Made by a program: the position numbers and the translations under genes
Part shown: in pieces, positions 24,899 through 35,592 of the stretch
How positions within the stretch are numbered: position 1 is the first letter of the stretch
Layout of the letters: every line of letters starts with the position of its first letter
The notes under the pieces: model-generated
What the model was told of the DNA's origin: nothing
The model's database searches: none
The model's input: the letters and a program-made list of their open reading frames with translations, nothing else
Source of the DNA: Ophiosphaerella korrae
Lineage: Eukaryota > Ascomycota > Dothideomycetes > Pleosporales > Phaeosphaeriaceae
Assembly: GCA_028456385.1 (NCBI GenBank)
Contig: JALNQF010000015.1
Location: 186,001-250,000 of the forward strand
Length of the DNA stretch: 64,000 nucleotides
Reading direction: 5' to 3'

Positions 24899-25820
24899 GT
24901 AGTGAAGCATGAGCAGGAGTTTACATGGGAGAACTGAAGCCTTTGTTGCATTGCGGTACTTTACTTAGTTGTACTTGCACTGTCTTTGAATAGCATGGCG
25001 GCGCACACGTTATTAGATACCTAGTGTATATTATCTAAAAATGGAATATGAATTTTTTTTTTTTTTACGTGTGGGTATGCATTGCATATCTAAAAGGAAG
25101 AGATGGTATGAGCTTTGATGATCAGGGCGGACGAACCCATGGCCCGGGTGACAGCCGTCAAGCTGAACTAAAAGCCACGCACTGGCAGCCTTGTAGGTCC
25201 GGTGAAGATGCATAGCATCTGGGTTGAACAAGGAAGATCCCTCTCGATTATTGGGCGCTTCACCGGAGGGTAGTTGGGTGCTTGCATTGATCATTGACGA
25301 ATGCATTCAACAGTGTTCCCACTAGTCACTGCTCGTTCAATATCTTGTCCATATCAGGTCATACTTGAAGGATGCACAAATTTTGCTTGAGTGCAGTACA
25401 GAGAGTGAGACAGCTGAGGCACCTTGGGGAGCGGGTGGGTAGTCAGAAGGAGGAGACAGGCAACAGGCGTGCGCTGCGCATGGCTCAGCATCATGAGGGT
25501 CAAAGTCAGGTGCCTAACGCCACTGGGCTGCATGCTTGGAGGAAGCTCACTCCCCACGACATCCGGTGAAATGGTAGCGTGCACCGAGTCGGACCGGCGG
25601 TATACCGTTGGAGAGTAGCTTGGGCAGGCAGGCAGGCTGGTGACGCCCACCATGCACCGCAGAGAGGCAGACATGCAAACGGTAGACGTTGTTTCAGGAG
25701 CCGTCAGCGGGCCCGCGGGTTGGTGGGTCGAGTGCAGCAGAGGCGGTGCAGCACTAAGGAGGCCTCACGGATCATGTTTGACGTCATCAGCCGACCACAC
25801 CTCACCTAACAAGCTGCAAA

Positions 25821-25843
25821 CTGGGCAGGGCAGGGCAGGGCAG
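25821..25843. repeat. GGCAG tandem repeat
   Basis: Four copies of a GGGCA-like pentamer in non-coding DNA. Confidence 0.8.
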
Positions 25844-25957
25844 TCACGGCCCCATGCATGTTGGCTCTGCGCCTGATGCTGCCCGCACTTTTGATTGAAA
25901 TCTGACGTCTTGTCCCGCCCGCTGCCCTACGTTTCTTATTGCTCGCCCGCCTCATCC

Positions 25958-25996
25958 CACACACATACACAAACACACACACAAACACACATACAA

Positions 25997-26032
<36 letters not shown>
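25958..26032. repeat. (CA)n(TA)n microsatellite
   Basis: Interrupted CA repeats with CATA variants, then an uninterrupted CA run and a short TA run. It ends about 130 bp upstream of the DUF3824 start, so it lies in the promoter or leader. Confidence 0.95.
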
Positions 26033-26163
26033 CGTCCTCCATCGCCTGTCCACAGTAAGAGCGTGGTGATTCATAGCGCACGTGTCTGCGTTGACTCACC
26101 GGCGCACTCACGTCTTCTTGTTTTCCTTCCTAGAACTGCGCACTCGCTTCTTCACAACCCGCC

Positions 26164-29028
26164 ATGTCTGTCATCTACAAGGAGCGCGAGCGAGAGCGCG
26201 AGTGGGACTCTGCTTCACGCAGTGGCGCCCAAGGGTACACCACTGTCCGGCGCTATAAAATACCGGACCACGGCCTGGAACAGGACACGTACGAGTCGGA
26301 GATGCGCCTCGTCCACCGTGGCGGGCGCAGCGATTTCGACGACCGCCGTTCTGTCGTCGAGGACCGTCGTTCCGTTATCGATGACCGTCGCTTGGCCAAC
26401 GACTACGTGCAGGTGGAACGCGACGACCGCGAAATCCGTGAGTACCGCTACCATGATCGCTCGCCATCGCCACGGGGCCGCGAGGTGCGCGAGTATCGCG
26501 AGCACCGCATCCAGCGCGAGGCCGACCGATCACCATCCCCAACTACTGCCCGCGACCGCGAGATCCGCATCGCAAGAGAATACGAACGAGAGGTCGCCCC
26601 GCGAGAAGACCAGTATTCGCTTGAAAAATACTCGAGAGATGTCGAATACTTCCGTGAGCCTCAGCAGCCCCAGCAGCCCCAGCAGCAGCATCCACAGCAC
26701 ATTTACATCCGGAATGAGGCTTCCGCACCCCCGCAGCCCATGCAGCCCATCATTATCCGCGAAGAGGCGCCCCAACCCATCATCATTCGCGAGAGAGAGC
26801 CAGCCTACGAGCACATTGAGCGCACTGAGATCCAACAGGAAAGACAGGTGGCCCGCCCCCCGCCGCGCCACGAGGAAGATTATTACTACGAGCGCAGGGT
26901 GAAGGAGGTGGACCGTGGCGGCCGACACGAACATCGCTATGCTGAGGAACGCGAATACGGGCAAGACCGCTACGGAGATAGAAACTACTACAGCGACGAT
27001 GACGTGATCTATGTGCACAAAGAAAAAGACACCTGGGGCAGCGAAATCAACACCAAGCGTGATGTCGCAGCAGGCGCCCTCGCCGGCATCGCAGCAGGCC
27101 AGATAGTGAGACACCACCGAAAGAGAAAGGGAGATGCTCCAGGAGGCAGTATTGGCAACGCCCTTGGATACGGAACCCTCGGCGCAGTCAGTGCTGTTGC
27201 CCTCGACAAGTTTAATAATAGAGATAGATCTCGCTCCATCTCCTCAGACCGAGGGAGACGAAGGCGGCATAGCCATGGCCGTGGTCGTAGCAGGTCGAGG
27301 GCTAGAGAAATTGGCGCATTGGCAGCTATTGCAGGTGTTGGCGCTCTTGCTTATGCTGCAGGACGCAAGAACAAGGAAAAACCAGTCACCACCGTGGTAG
27401 AAGAACACCGACACAGGTCCCGTTCTAGGAGATCACGTCCGAGAAAGTCACGTTCAAGGCGAGGGTCCTCGAGAAGAGGGAGATCAGAGTCTGTAACTGT
27501 GATCGAGACCAGAAGTCCTAGATCCAGGTCTCGTAGCACGAGTAAGCACATGGATCCCAAGCATCGTAATAACCGGACAGCGCAAGTTGGGCTTGCAAGC
27601 GCTGCAGTCGCTGGACTGGTCACACGACAACGAAGCAAGTCTCGGAAGCGTGAAGGGAAACGAAGTCATAGCCGAGTCCGGGAGGGCGTGCCGATCGCTG
27701 CTGCCGGCGTTACTGGCGCAGCAGTTGCTGGCCTCTATGAGAGACACAAGGCTAAAAAGGAAGCTAGGTCACTATCGCGGTCAAGGTCGAGATCGAAGTC
27801 AAGATCAAGGTCAGTGCTCGACCGCCTCACTGGGCGTAGCCGTAGTAGGCATAGAAGCACAGCAAGTGAACCTGTTTTAGTAGAGTACGGTGGTGATCCG
27901 ATCTATATCGATCCCGCGACGCGAAGCCATCGCGGCAGACGACGGCGAGGCTCGTCCTCATCCTCGGACGGTCATCGACACGGTAGCCGAAGTCGAAGTC
28001 GCAGTCGAAGCAAGAGCCGCGCGCGCTCGGTAGCAGAGACGGCGGCGGTCGCTGGTGTTGCTGGCCTAGCTGCACACGAGGCAGCAAAACGACGAGATCG
28101 GAAGAAGGCAGACAAAGAACGCGAAAAACGACGTAAGTCTCCACCCTACCACTACCAAGAGCAGCGTACTGAGTCTCCACCAGGCGATGAAGACTCGGCC
28201 TACTCCACTGGCAGTTATAGTCCATACGATAGCCCCCGTCCTTCCACTGCCCACCCCAACGACTCTCGCTTCTTCCCCGAAACCAACTACTTCCCTCCTC
28301 CTCCGACAGCTCCTCCTGTAGACCACAATACCCCTTACCCACCCTATAATCCCGCAGACTACCCTCCACCACAAAACAGTTACGAATCTGGCCATCCATC
28401 AGGCTTTCACGCGCCCCCTCATGAGGACCTGAATCCTGGGAACCCATACGCACGTCCAGCCCATCAACCGCATGATGCCTATTACAGTCCGCCCCGTCGT
28501 CCCGATGATAATGTGAGTGCTCCAGCCCCCAATGCCTTTGGCGCCGAGCACAAGTTCGCTTCCGTACGCGGTGGGTCTAGGCCAACGCCTACCCACCTAT
28601 ACCCTCCTGCGACTAACCCCCCCACAGATGGTGTAAAAGAGCCCGAGTCCCCTAGTCCCCTTCAGTCCCGCGAAAAGACGGTGCAATTTGATCTGAACCC
28701 GCGCGGCCCGTCTCGCGAACCTTCGCCTGAGAAGGATAAGCGCGAGGACGGTGATAACAATCGGGATAATAATGATGATAGTGATGATAGTGATAATAAT
28801 GATAATCATCATAGACGTCGGGGCCAACGTCGCAAGGATGACGAAAGATCGGATAGTACGAGGGAGTCGGGACGGAGACGAAAGAGACATCATGGTGAGG
28901 AGGAGGAAGGCGATGATTCGGATGCTACGATTGATCTTCCTCCGCGGTTTGATGAGCATGGGCGAAAGAGGACGGATGATCCCATGGCGGATAAGCTGGA
29001 AAGCGTTTTGCAGAGCTTATTTCGATAG
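26164..29028 (+). CDS. DUF3824-type Arg/Ser-rich protein
   Basis: 954-aa single open frame from ATG 26164, of unknown function. The N-terminal 280 residues are extremely Arg/Glu-rich with many Tyr. Then come at least four alanine/glycine-rich hydrophobic helices (GALAGIAAG, IGALAAIAGVGALAYAAG, VGLASAAVAGL, ETAAVAGVAGLAAHEAA) separated by RS-rich basic linkers. This alternation is what I associate with DUF3824. The C-terminal third is Pro/Tyr-rich, then acidic with Asp/Asn runs. The sequence 28571-28627 is a possible in-frame intron (GTGGGT...ACTAAC...CACAG, 57 bp without stop); removing it gives 935 aa. No signal peptide. Membrane association is possible but unproven. Confidence 0.85.
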   Translation: MSVIYKEREREREWDSASRSGAQGYTTVRRYKIPDHGLEQDTYESEMRLVHRGGRSDFDDRRSVVEDRRSVIDDRRLANDYVQVERDDREIREYRYHDRSPSPRGREVREYREHRIQREADRSPSPTTARDREIRIAREYEREVAPREDQYSLEKYSRDVEYFREPQQPQQPQQQHPQHIYIRNEASAPPQPMQPIIIREEAPQPIIIREREPAYEHIERTEIQQERQVARPPPRHEEDYYYERRVKEVDRGGRHEHRYAEEREYGQDRYGDRNYYSDDDVIYVHKEKDTWGSEINTKRDVAAGALAGIAAGQIVRHHRKRKGDAPGGSIGNALGYGTLGAVSAVALDKFNNRDRSRSISSDRGRRRRHSHGRGRSRSRAREIGALAAIAGVGALAYAAGRKNKEKPVTTVVEEHRHRSRSRRSRPRKSRSRRGSSRRGRSESVTVIETRSPRSRSRSTSKHMDPKHRNNRTAQVGLASAAVAGLVTRQRSKSRKREGKRSHSRVREGVPIAAAGVTGAAVAGLYERHKAKKEARSLSRSRSRSKSRSRSVLDRLTGRSRSRHRSTASEPVLVEYGGDPIYIDPATRSHRGRRRRGSSSSSDGHRHGSRSRSRSRSKSRARSVAETAAVAGVAGLAAHEAAKRRDRKKADKEREKRRKSPPYHYQEQRTESPPGDEDSAYSTGSYSPYDSPRPSTAHPNDSRFFPETNYFPPPPTAPPVDHNTPYPPYNPADYPPPQNSYESGHPSGFHAPPHEDLNPGNPYARPAHQPHDAYYSPPRRPDDNVSAPAPNAFGAEHKFASVRGGSRPTPTHLYPPATNPPTDGVKEPESPSPLQSREKTVQFDLNPRGPSREPSPEKDKREDGDNNRDNNDDSDDSDNNDNHHRRRGQRRKDDERSDSTRESGRRRKRHHGEEEEGDDSDATIDLPPRFDEHGRKRTDDPMADKLESVLQSLFR

Positions 29029-29648
29029 CAGATTCTCTCTTCTTTATCTCTTCACTTTGTGCTTTCCTATTGTTAGTTGGTTGCCTTTTGTTTTGTCATG
29101 ACGCAGCGATTCTTCTTTGGCCTTTTCCTGTCATGGCCATGGCCATGGCCATGGTCATGGTTTTATGGGAAATATGGGGAATCTTATAAGTATATGTTTG
29201 ATATAATAGATTTTAGTGTTAATCTTTAGTCGAGTGTATTTCGGCTTGGAAAGTGCCTAGAAAATTTGGCCAGGTGATGACGTTTATTGAAAGCTTTTGG
29301 TAGCAGGCCATATGCTTACACGGCTGTATTGATGTGTTCATTTCAATCTACAGTAAGTCATGAAGCAGTGATATCCTACCCAAAACAAGCTGCTATCATA
29401 CATCGTATGGGGGCGCAGCAGTTGGACGCCCACAGACCAGGAATATCAAAACATAGACACCAGATTGCCGAGATCAACTTCCTCTAACCAAATAAAGACC
29501 AAATGCGCCGCCTAATGAGTGAGTGGACCCGTTTGCACTCGATGCCAGGCTGTGAGAGGTACAAGATATCTAGTAATACAAGCAATAACGCCAGTGGGAG
29601 GCCTGGGGGACGGCATTACAACAACAGCCAAGGGTCGATGTTTGCACG
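29029..29648. other. convergent intergenic region
   Basis: 620 bp between two 3' ends. A self-complementary CATGGC repeat lies at 29133-29160. No gene seen. Confidence 0.5.
29133..29160. repeat. CATGGC palindromic repeat
   Basis: CATGGC repeated four times, the last copy altered. Each unit overlaps the palindrome CCATGG, so the single strand can fold on itself. It sits about 100 bp past the DUF3824 stop. Confidence 0.85.
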
Positions 29649-30455
29649 CTACGCATCAATCTTTGCCTGGGCCTGGGCTTGTTGCATGTTGGCCATTGCG
29701 TTCTGGCTCCAGTTTTGCTGCAAGCCTGCGCTGTTGAGGGGCTGTGATGCAGCGGAAGCTGTCGAGTTGATGCGCTGGGGGCCAGGCGACTGCTTCATTT
29801 GCGCTGTCTGGCCTTTCCAGCCAGGATACAGCTCGACAAGCTTTTGGTACAGCTTGGCAAGCTCTGGGTGGGCGGTGGGTATGGACATGATGGCGGGGCC
29901 GGGCTGTACCTGCTGGCCAGGCTTGGGGTTCTTCTCTGCCTGCTGGGCCAGATAGGCCAGGTTGGCCTGGAGGCGGCGCATGTAGCTGCTGGGGCATCAG
30001 TGGGGTGGGCATGGGCGGAGGGGAGGCGCTGGACTCACTCGACGTACTCCTTGGCGGGCGGCGGCTTGTCCCCCTCTGGCTTGCCGTCGGCTTGCTGGCC
30101 AACCTGGCCGGCCTTGCCCTGGGCCTGCAGCTCGCAGACCTCCATTATGAGAATGCAGTTGATCTCGAGCAGGGTGGCGACGCGGTCCTGGGTGCGCGCC
30201 TGGGTGACGGGCGAGACGGGCGAGGGCGGCATCTGCTTGAGGGGCGTGTGGACCTGGGACGGCTCTGGCTTGACGTGGCCGTTGGACGCGAGCGCGGCGG
30301 GGGCGGGCGAGTGCTGCATCTGGGGGGCGGCATACGCGAGCGCGGCGGCGGTGGTGGTGGTCGAGGGCGAGGCGGCGTGGTGCTGCTGCTGCTGCTGGTG
30401 CGGGTGCGGGTGCTGCTGCTGTTGTTGTTGTTGTTGCTGTTGTTGCTGTTGTTGC

Positions 30456-30486
<31 letters not shown>

Positions 30487-30899
30487 GCGGGTGTTGTTGG
30501 TGGTGTGCAAAGTGGGCGGGCGCATTCGAGTACGGCTGCATGGCAGCTGCTGGACCTGGGCCAAGGCATTGTCAGCAAGAGCATCAACCACTGCCACTAT
30601 CCACCACCAGCCGGGGCGGGACGACAGGTGCGCGGTGTGATAGGCATGCCATCCATGTGCGTGCGCGTCACTCGCTCACCTCGTTGCATGCCTCCTCCAG
30701 CCTGCATGGGCTGCATCATGTTCATGGCCGCGCCATTGCCACTGCCGCCGCCGCTGGCACTGGCACTGGCACCGCCGCCATTCGGGAACTGCTGGCCGTA
30801 CCCAAAAGACGACGGGTTAGATTGCTGGAGCTGGCCCGCTGCGTGCAGTGGCCCAAACGAGCCGCCCTGTGGGGTGGTGGTGAAGGTTTGATAATCCAT
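29649..30899 (-). CDS. SS18/SSXT-family polyglutamine protein
   Basis: Predicted 357-aa protein. Exons are 30899-30680, 30555-30039 and 29985-29649. The second exon carries a His/Gln tract (about residues 90-135) and, further on, RVATLLEINCILIMEVCELQ; the third continues YMRRLQANLAYLAQQAEK. Together these resemble the SSXT domain (helix-turn-helix beginning LLxENxxLI, ending RLxxNLxYLA) of SS18, a SWI/SNF remodelling cofactor; the fungal polyQ version is the likely homologue. The domain is split by an 53-bp intron ending in CAGCAG; using the inner AG adds one Ser. The remainder is Gln/Met-rich and probably disordered. The start is ATG 30899; the frame is open upstream only from GTG. Confidence 0.8.
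30378..30482. repeat. CTG/TTG trinucleotide tract (polyQ/polyH)
   Basis: Mixed CTG and TTG codon-strand repeats, then GTG repeats, encoding Gln and His runs in the SSXT-family gene on the minus strand. Confidence 0.95.
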
Positions 30900-31682
30900 C
30901 GGACGCCCAGCCGGTGATTGGGCACGTCGCACAGAACGGTTTAGGTTGATTGGGGGTGGTCAAAGAAAGGAATAACGTGCGGTGTCAGTCGAGTGATTAG
31001 GTTGATCTTGCACCTCGATGGCTTGAGAGACCCTGCGCCCATCGCCTCCTAGCCTGGGCCCGTCCGCCCACACGCCCTCCTTGCTGGTCAGCAGCACAGA
31101 GGCACTTTGCTATGGCAGACCACCGCCAGCACAATGCCTCTGTCGCCATGCCCACATGGCTGCATCTCCACGTCCGCCGGCTGCCGCACACCTCCCGCAT
31201 CCTGGCAATAGCCAGCAAGCAGACCTTCCTGGGAGACCGCCCGGATCGAGACGCCTCGCACAACGAGTCCGAGCCATCCCGGCCGCCTGGTCCGCCACTG
31301 GTTCACCAAAGTCATGCATGCAAGACATATTCCCCGGACGACAGACAATGCTTCCAGAACCGCCAGACACCCCAGCATCATTCCTATCTAGACTGCCTAC
31401 CCTGCCTGCCCTGCCCTGCCCTGCCCTGCCCACCCTGCCCTGCCCGGGAAAATCTCCCGCCTAGTCGGGCTGCGACCAGTGCATGGCTCTGCCTCGTGGC
31501 ACCACCGCCACCCTACCCGCGCCCATGCTGTGGCGTCCATGCAAAGAAGCGGCTTCTCAACCAGCATCTCCCAGCATTCGACGTGTGACGGACTTGCGTG
31601 GCTGCAGGTTCATCACTCACCTACACCCGCCAGACCCATGCAACCACAGTCCAACAAGCACCCCTAGTCCAACAAGCGCCCC
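30900..31682. other. intergenic with TGCCC repeat
   Basis: 783 bp holding the SSXT-family promoter and the MRM2 3' UTR. A TGCCC tandem tract lies at 31401-31446. Open frames on both strands here are low-complexity and lack splice or domain support. Confidence 0.5.
31401..31446. repeat. TGCCC pentamer tract
   Basis: About eight copies of CTGCC/TGCCC, one interrupted by ACC. Related in sequence to the GGCAG tract at 25821-25843 read on the other strand. Confidence 0.9.
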
Positions 31683-32911
31683 TCACTCTCCGAACACCTC
31701 GTCTTTGGCCGGAGCCTCCTTGCGCCGCAGTGCTACAAAGTACGCCTCTTTAGATTCCTGTTGAAAATCAGTGCGAGTCCTTCAAGTGCCAAGGCATCCT
31801 ACGCTGCGCGATGAGTCTGGCTTCTCGCGGTGGACCTTGGAGAACAAACGCTTCAGCTTCGTCTCGAAGGCCTTTTCCTCACTGCCTTGGTAGAACTTGC
31901 AGAGGAAGTGGCCCCCAGTCTTCAGTGTATCAAACGAAAACGTCAACGCGGCCATACACAGATCCTACCCATGTGAGCAGACGAGACTTCTGGGCCATGA
32001 GTAATCCTACCATGCTTCCTGCGTGATCTCTAAATGCATTGCCGCTGGTATTCATCATCCTAAAATACGGGTCACTAAGGCTCTTTTTGTAGAAGCCAGC
32101 GGTTTGGTCCCAGGGTTCTGACATATCACTCAGTACTACGTCGACTGCTCTGCCTTGTCGAATATCTCGCTCTTTTAAAGAGAGCCTGGCATTGGGAGCA
32201 TCAGGAGCTTCAGGAGCTTCAGTCTTATACTCGCTTCCTGCTGGCGAACGGCCAATCATTTCTGTTTCTACTCCATCGAGATGCGCTTGCCGTTCGATAT
32301 CAATATAGCCTCGCTCTAGCTGATTCATTTCCTCTTGGGTGCGGCCCTGCTCGGCTGGAGAAATTGGTTGACGTGGTCGGCCAAGGTCCGGATCTCGAAC
32401 ATATGCCCGAACTTCATCTTGAATGACAGGAGATAGAAAGTCACCTTGTATGGTAGACACGCCTCTCGGCGGCTGTGCGGGTATAAGGTCAATGCCAATG
32501 ACGCGACCATTTGGAGAAGTGCGGTTTACAGCGACCTAGGATCATCAGAGACGAACAGGGTTAGACAGGCATTGCACACAGACTTGGGACCACGACCCTG
32601 GCGCAAAGCCCTTGAACCGTGAGTTGATGCTACCATGGTGCAGATTGCACATACGAGATCGACGATGGTTTGGCCGGGCGTGAACAATTTGTGCTTCTCG
32701 TTCAGCTGCTGCAATCAGCAAGTGGGTTTTTGTGAAAGATGCAAGGTCATGGTACTTGAAGCAATTTGAAGGCAGCACGGCTTTTCAGCCCTTGAACCCG
32801 AGCTTCACGGGCAAAGAAGTCCCTGCCCTGACGGGACTTCCATCTGGTGGAGGACGAAGAGGAGGAGCGGCATTGGCAGCACGACCCCAATAGGAAGCGT
32901 GGGGAGAGCAT
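31683..32911 (-). CDS. MRM2: MRM2 mitochondrial rRNA 2'-O-methyltransferase (FtsJ family)
   Basis: Predicted 331-aa SAM-dependent RrmJ/FtsJ-type enzyme that methylates a uridine of mitochondrial large-subunit rRNA. Six exons: 32911-32756, 32705-32655, 32610-32584, 32535-32011, 31964-31803 and 31757-31683, all in phase 0. The 27-nt third exon encodes GFAPGSWSQ, the SAM-binding motif I. Other marks: KSRAAFKLL (catalytic Lys), the acidic DVVLSDMSEPW (catalytic Asp), GGHFLCKFYQG (catalytic Lys) and ESKEAYFVA. A 90-residue insertion rich in Glu/Ala separates motif I from the catalytic Asp, longer than in bacterial RrmJ. The Arg/Cys/Ser-rich N-terminus fits a mitochondrial presequence. An alternative ATG lies at 32935. 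It is divergent from a mitochondrial carrier gene. Confidence 0.93.
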
Positions 32912-33418
32912 GGCGGAGGAGAGAGCAGCTCGCATGGGCCAAGCAGAGCAAGTGAGGTACAGAAACGAGCTAGCGTGTGCTACGTAAGCGGAGGCTCCAG
33001 AGACAGAGGCCCGAGTTATTATCGTCCAGGCCTCGGTCAGTGGACGGGCGCAGACTGCAGAGATGGGACGGCTTGCCCATGCGGCTCGCGAAGGCCCGGG
33101 TCCCAGGACGAGGGTGGCACTAGGGCGCGGCACTGCAAGCGGTCGCTGATTCGCTCGCGCTAAGAATTCTCAAGCTCCTTCCGTCCATGTCGAAAACCCT
33201 ATGACAGTGAAGATGATCCAATGCGCCGCATCCTTCATCGCAACACCTCGCCGCCTCTGCTGACCCCCCCCCCCCACATACGGCTTGCATGGCCCATGCC
33301 CTCCCCATGACCTCGCCAGCGCGCTCTACCATCTCCTCGCTTGCCCGATAGCTGTCCGATAGCCGTGCGGCTGCCCCGACGCGACAGCCGCCATTGCAAA
33401 CATTGCAAACCGTCGTCC
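32912..33418. promoter_or_regulatory. divergent promoter region, MRM2 / carrier
   Basis: 507 bp between two start codons of genes for mitochondrial proteins. A 12-C run lies at 33264-33275. No specific site identified. Confidence 0.45.
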
Positions 33419-34515
33419 ATGATGAATTCTGAAAGCGACCAGACGCCGAGCGTATGTCTTCCTGCTTTGCCCTGCTGTCAACCGGCAGAACTGATGCCCC
33501 CCTCCCCAGCCTCTCGCACCCGACCTCACAGCCCTCGAGCGCATACGACAGACGTTCGCACAGCCAGTCCTCGCCTCCTTTGTTGCCGGCGGTGTGGCTG
33601 GCGCCGTCTCGCGGACCGTCGTCTCGCCGCTCGAACGCCTGAAGATCTTGTTCCAGGTGCAGAGCGTTGGCAGAAATGAGTACCAGATGTCGGTGCCAAA
33701 AGCCCTCGCCAAAATGTGGAGAGAGGAGGGCTGGAGAGGCTTCATGGCTGGCAATGGCACCAACTGCATCCGCATAGTCCCCTATTCTGCCGTGCAGTTC
33801 AGCGCATACAACGTCTACAAGAAAGTGAGTAATACAGCACCACAACCTCCCATTGGCTAACTCGTCCCAGTTGTTTGAAAGCGAACCCGGGGCCCCCCTG
33901 GGCGCTGCTCAGCGGTTAGTCTGTGGTGGACTCGCCGGTATCACTTCTGTTACCTTTACCTACCCGCTCGATATCGTCCGAACACGCTTATCCATCCAAT
34001 CCGCATCCTTTTCAAGTCTCAAACGAGAGGCTGGCGAGAAGCTGCCAGGCATGTGGACACTCTTAGTCAACATGTACAAAACAGAGGGCGGGCTCCCCGC
34101 GCTATATCGCGGTATCATTCCTACTGTCGCCGGTGTAGCGCCCTACGTCGGCCTGAACTTCATGGTTTACGAAATGGCGCGCACACAGTTTACACCTGAA
34201 GGCCAGAAAGATCCTTCTGCAATCGGTAAGCTAGGGGCAGGTGCTGTATCCGGAGCAGTAGCGCAGACTGTCACATATCCATTTGATGTCCTGCGGCGAA
34301 GATTCCAAGTCAACACCATGAGTGGAATGGGATACCAGTACTCGGGTATCGGTGATGCTGTCCGATCTATCATTCGTACTGAGGGTATCAAGGGTATGTA
34401 CAAGGGCATTGTCCCAAATCTGCTCAAGGTTGCCCCAAGCATGGCGAGTAGCTGGCTCAGTTTTGAAATGGCAAGAGATATGCTGATGGGCAAATGGAAC
34501 TCGGGATTCTTATAG
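33419..34515 (+). CDS. mitochondrial carrier family protein (YPR011C-like)
   Basis: Predicted 330-aa inner-membrane solute carrier. Exons are 33419-33451, 33510-33824 and 33871-34515; the first encodes only 11 residues. Three carrier repeats are seen with the signatures [22 protein letters not shown] and [11 protein letters not shown], each followed by a G-rich second motif ([25 protein letters not shown]). The overall wording is closest to the yeast Ypr011c / plant-type ADP-phosphosulfate and coenzyme A carrier branch; the substrate is inference only. A second ATG directly follows the first. It is divergent from MRM2, another mitochondrial protein. Confidence 0.93.
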
Positions 34516-35592
34516 AGCTGGGATTATCATCAAGGTTTGGCTATGGTCTGCATATGGAGAGGAAATGCATTCCTCAATGGGCATGCCGTGGCATCTTTCT
34601 AACAGCGAAAAGCGGTATGACGCGCCACCAACTCCCTAACACACAAGAAACATCGCTCCAAGAGACGAAGCGACTATTGTATAGCGCATACCATATCCTT
34701 TCCTATCGTCAGCATTGCATTGGGATACAGGTCACACTCGGGCTGATCTAGGAAATTCACCTTATACACGGCAAACACAGCGACGGCGTTACAATAGCAA
34801 GTCTAACCTCTCTTTGGACACGACATTTACAATACAACATCCTTTCCTATCCAGTATTTGTTAGAGAAAATGAAAACGGCTAACGGGCATGGGCTGGTCC
34901 TATATAAAAGGCGAGAGACATGCATGTACCAATATTAGCAAGTGTGTTGACTAAGAATATGAAGAATTTTACACCGGATCCGGAAATCGAACATGTGTGG
35001 GGGAAACGTAATATGCCTAGCTAGACACGTGCTAATGCTTTTTTTCGCAAATCTGGTTCTGCGCTGCCTCAACGTTGTAGGCGTGGTGATTGCATGTGGC
35101 GTGATACTCAGCTCATCATCACAAGGAAGTAAGCTTATTTGTCCGATTGGATGAATTCATCATGACAATTATTACTTTCATACCGCCCATCACTCATTTG
35201 TATTTCTTCCATCACTTCTGTTCTCAATTTCATTTCCTCCTTCACTTCGCCTCAGTCTGTCAAAACGCGCATGGTGCTTTTGATGCATATAAAAATTAGT
35301 CACATCAATTGCATCCTGTTTTCAATAAATTCTTGTTGTTTTATTATCGTCATTGTAAATTAGTTACATATATTGACAATTGTTGAGCATTCTCAATCTC
35401 CTGCCTGATGCCTATAACTTTTTCTAATAGACAGCAACCAACCTCGAGCACTAAAACGTCCTGTATGTTCATTAACACTAGGGAATGACAGTCCTAAATA
35501 CTGCGAAAGTTAGGTAAATGAATTTCATGCCAATCTGTCCGTCGCCTTCCACTCCCCAAAGTCTCTTTCCGGCAAATATATTTGATTTGCTT
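34516..35592. other. AT-rich convergent intergenic region
   Basis: About 1.08 kb between two 3' ends. The stretch from about 35100 to 35520 is visibly AT-rich. A TATAAA-like box occurs near 34903. No gene supported. Confidence 0.55.

Larger units (their letters stand above)
24899..26163. other. intergenic with simple repeats
   Basis: About 1.26 kb between two plus-strand genes. It contains a 14-T run (25053-25066), GGCAG repeats (25821-25843) and a CA/TA microsatellite (25958-26032). No gene supported. Confidence 0.55.

Noticed and set aside
25895..26902. 335-aa plus-strand frame
   Set aside because: Starts in the CA microsatellite region and runs in another frame over the DUF3824 head; Ser/Thr/Arg bias is a shadow of that coding sequence.
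29799..30917. 372-aa plus-strand frame with Cys runs
   Set aside because: Antisense to the SSXT-family gene; the Cys run is the complement of the Gln tract.
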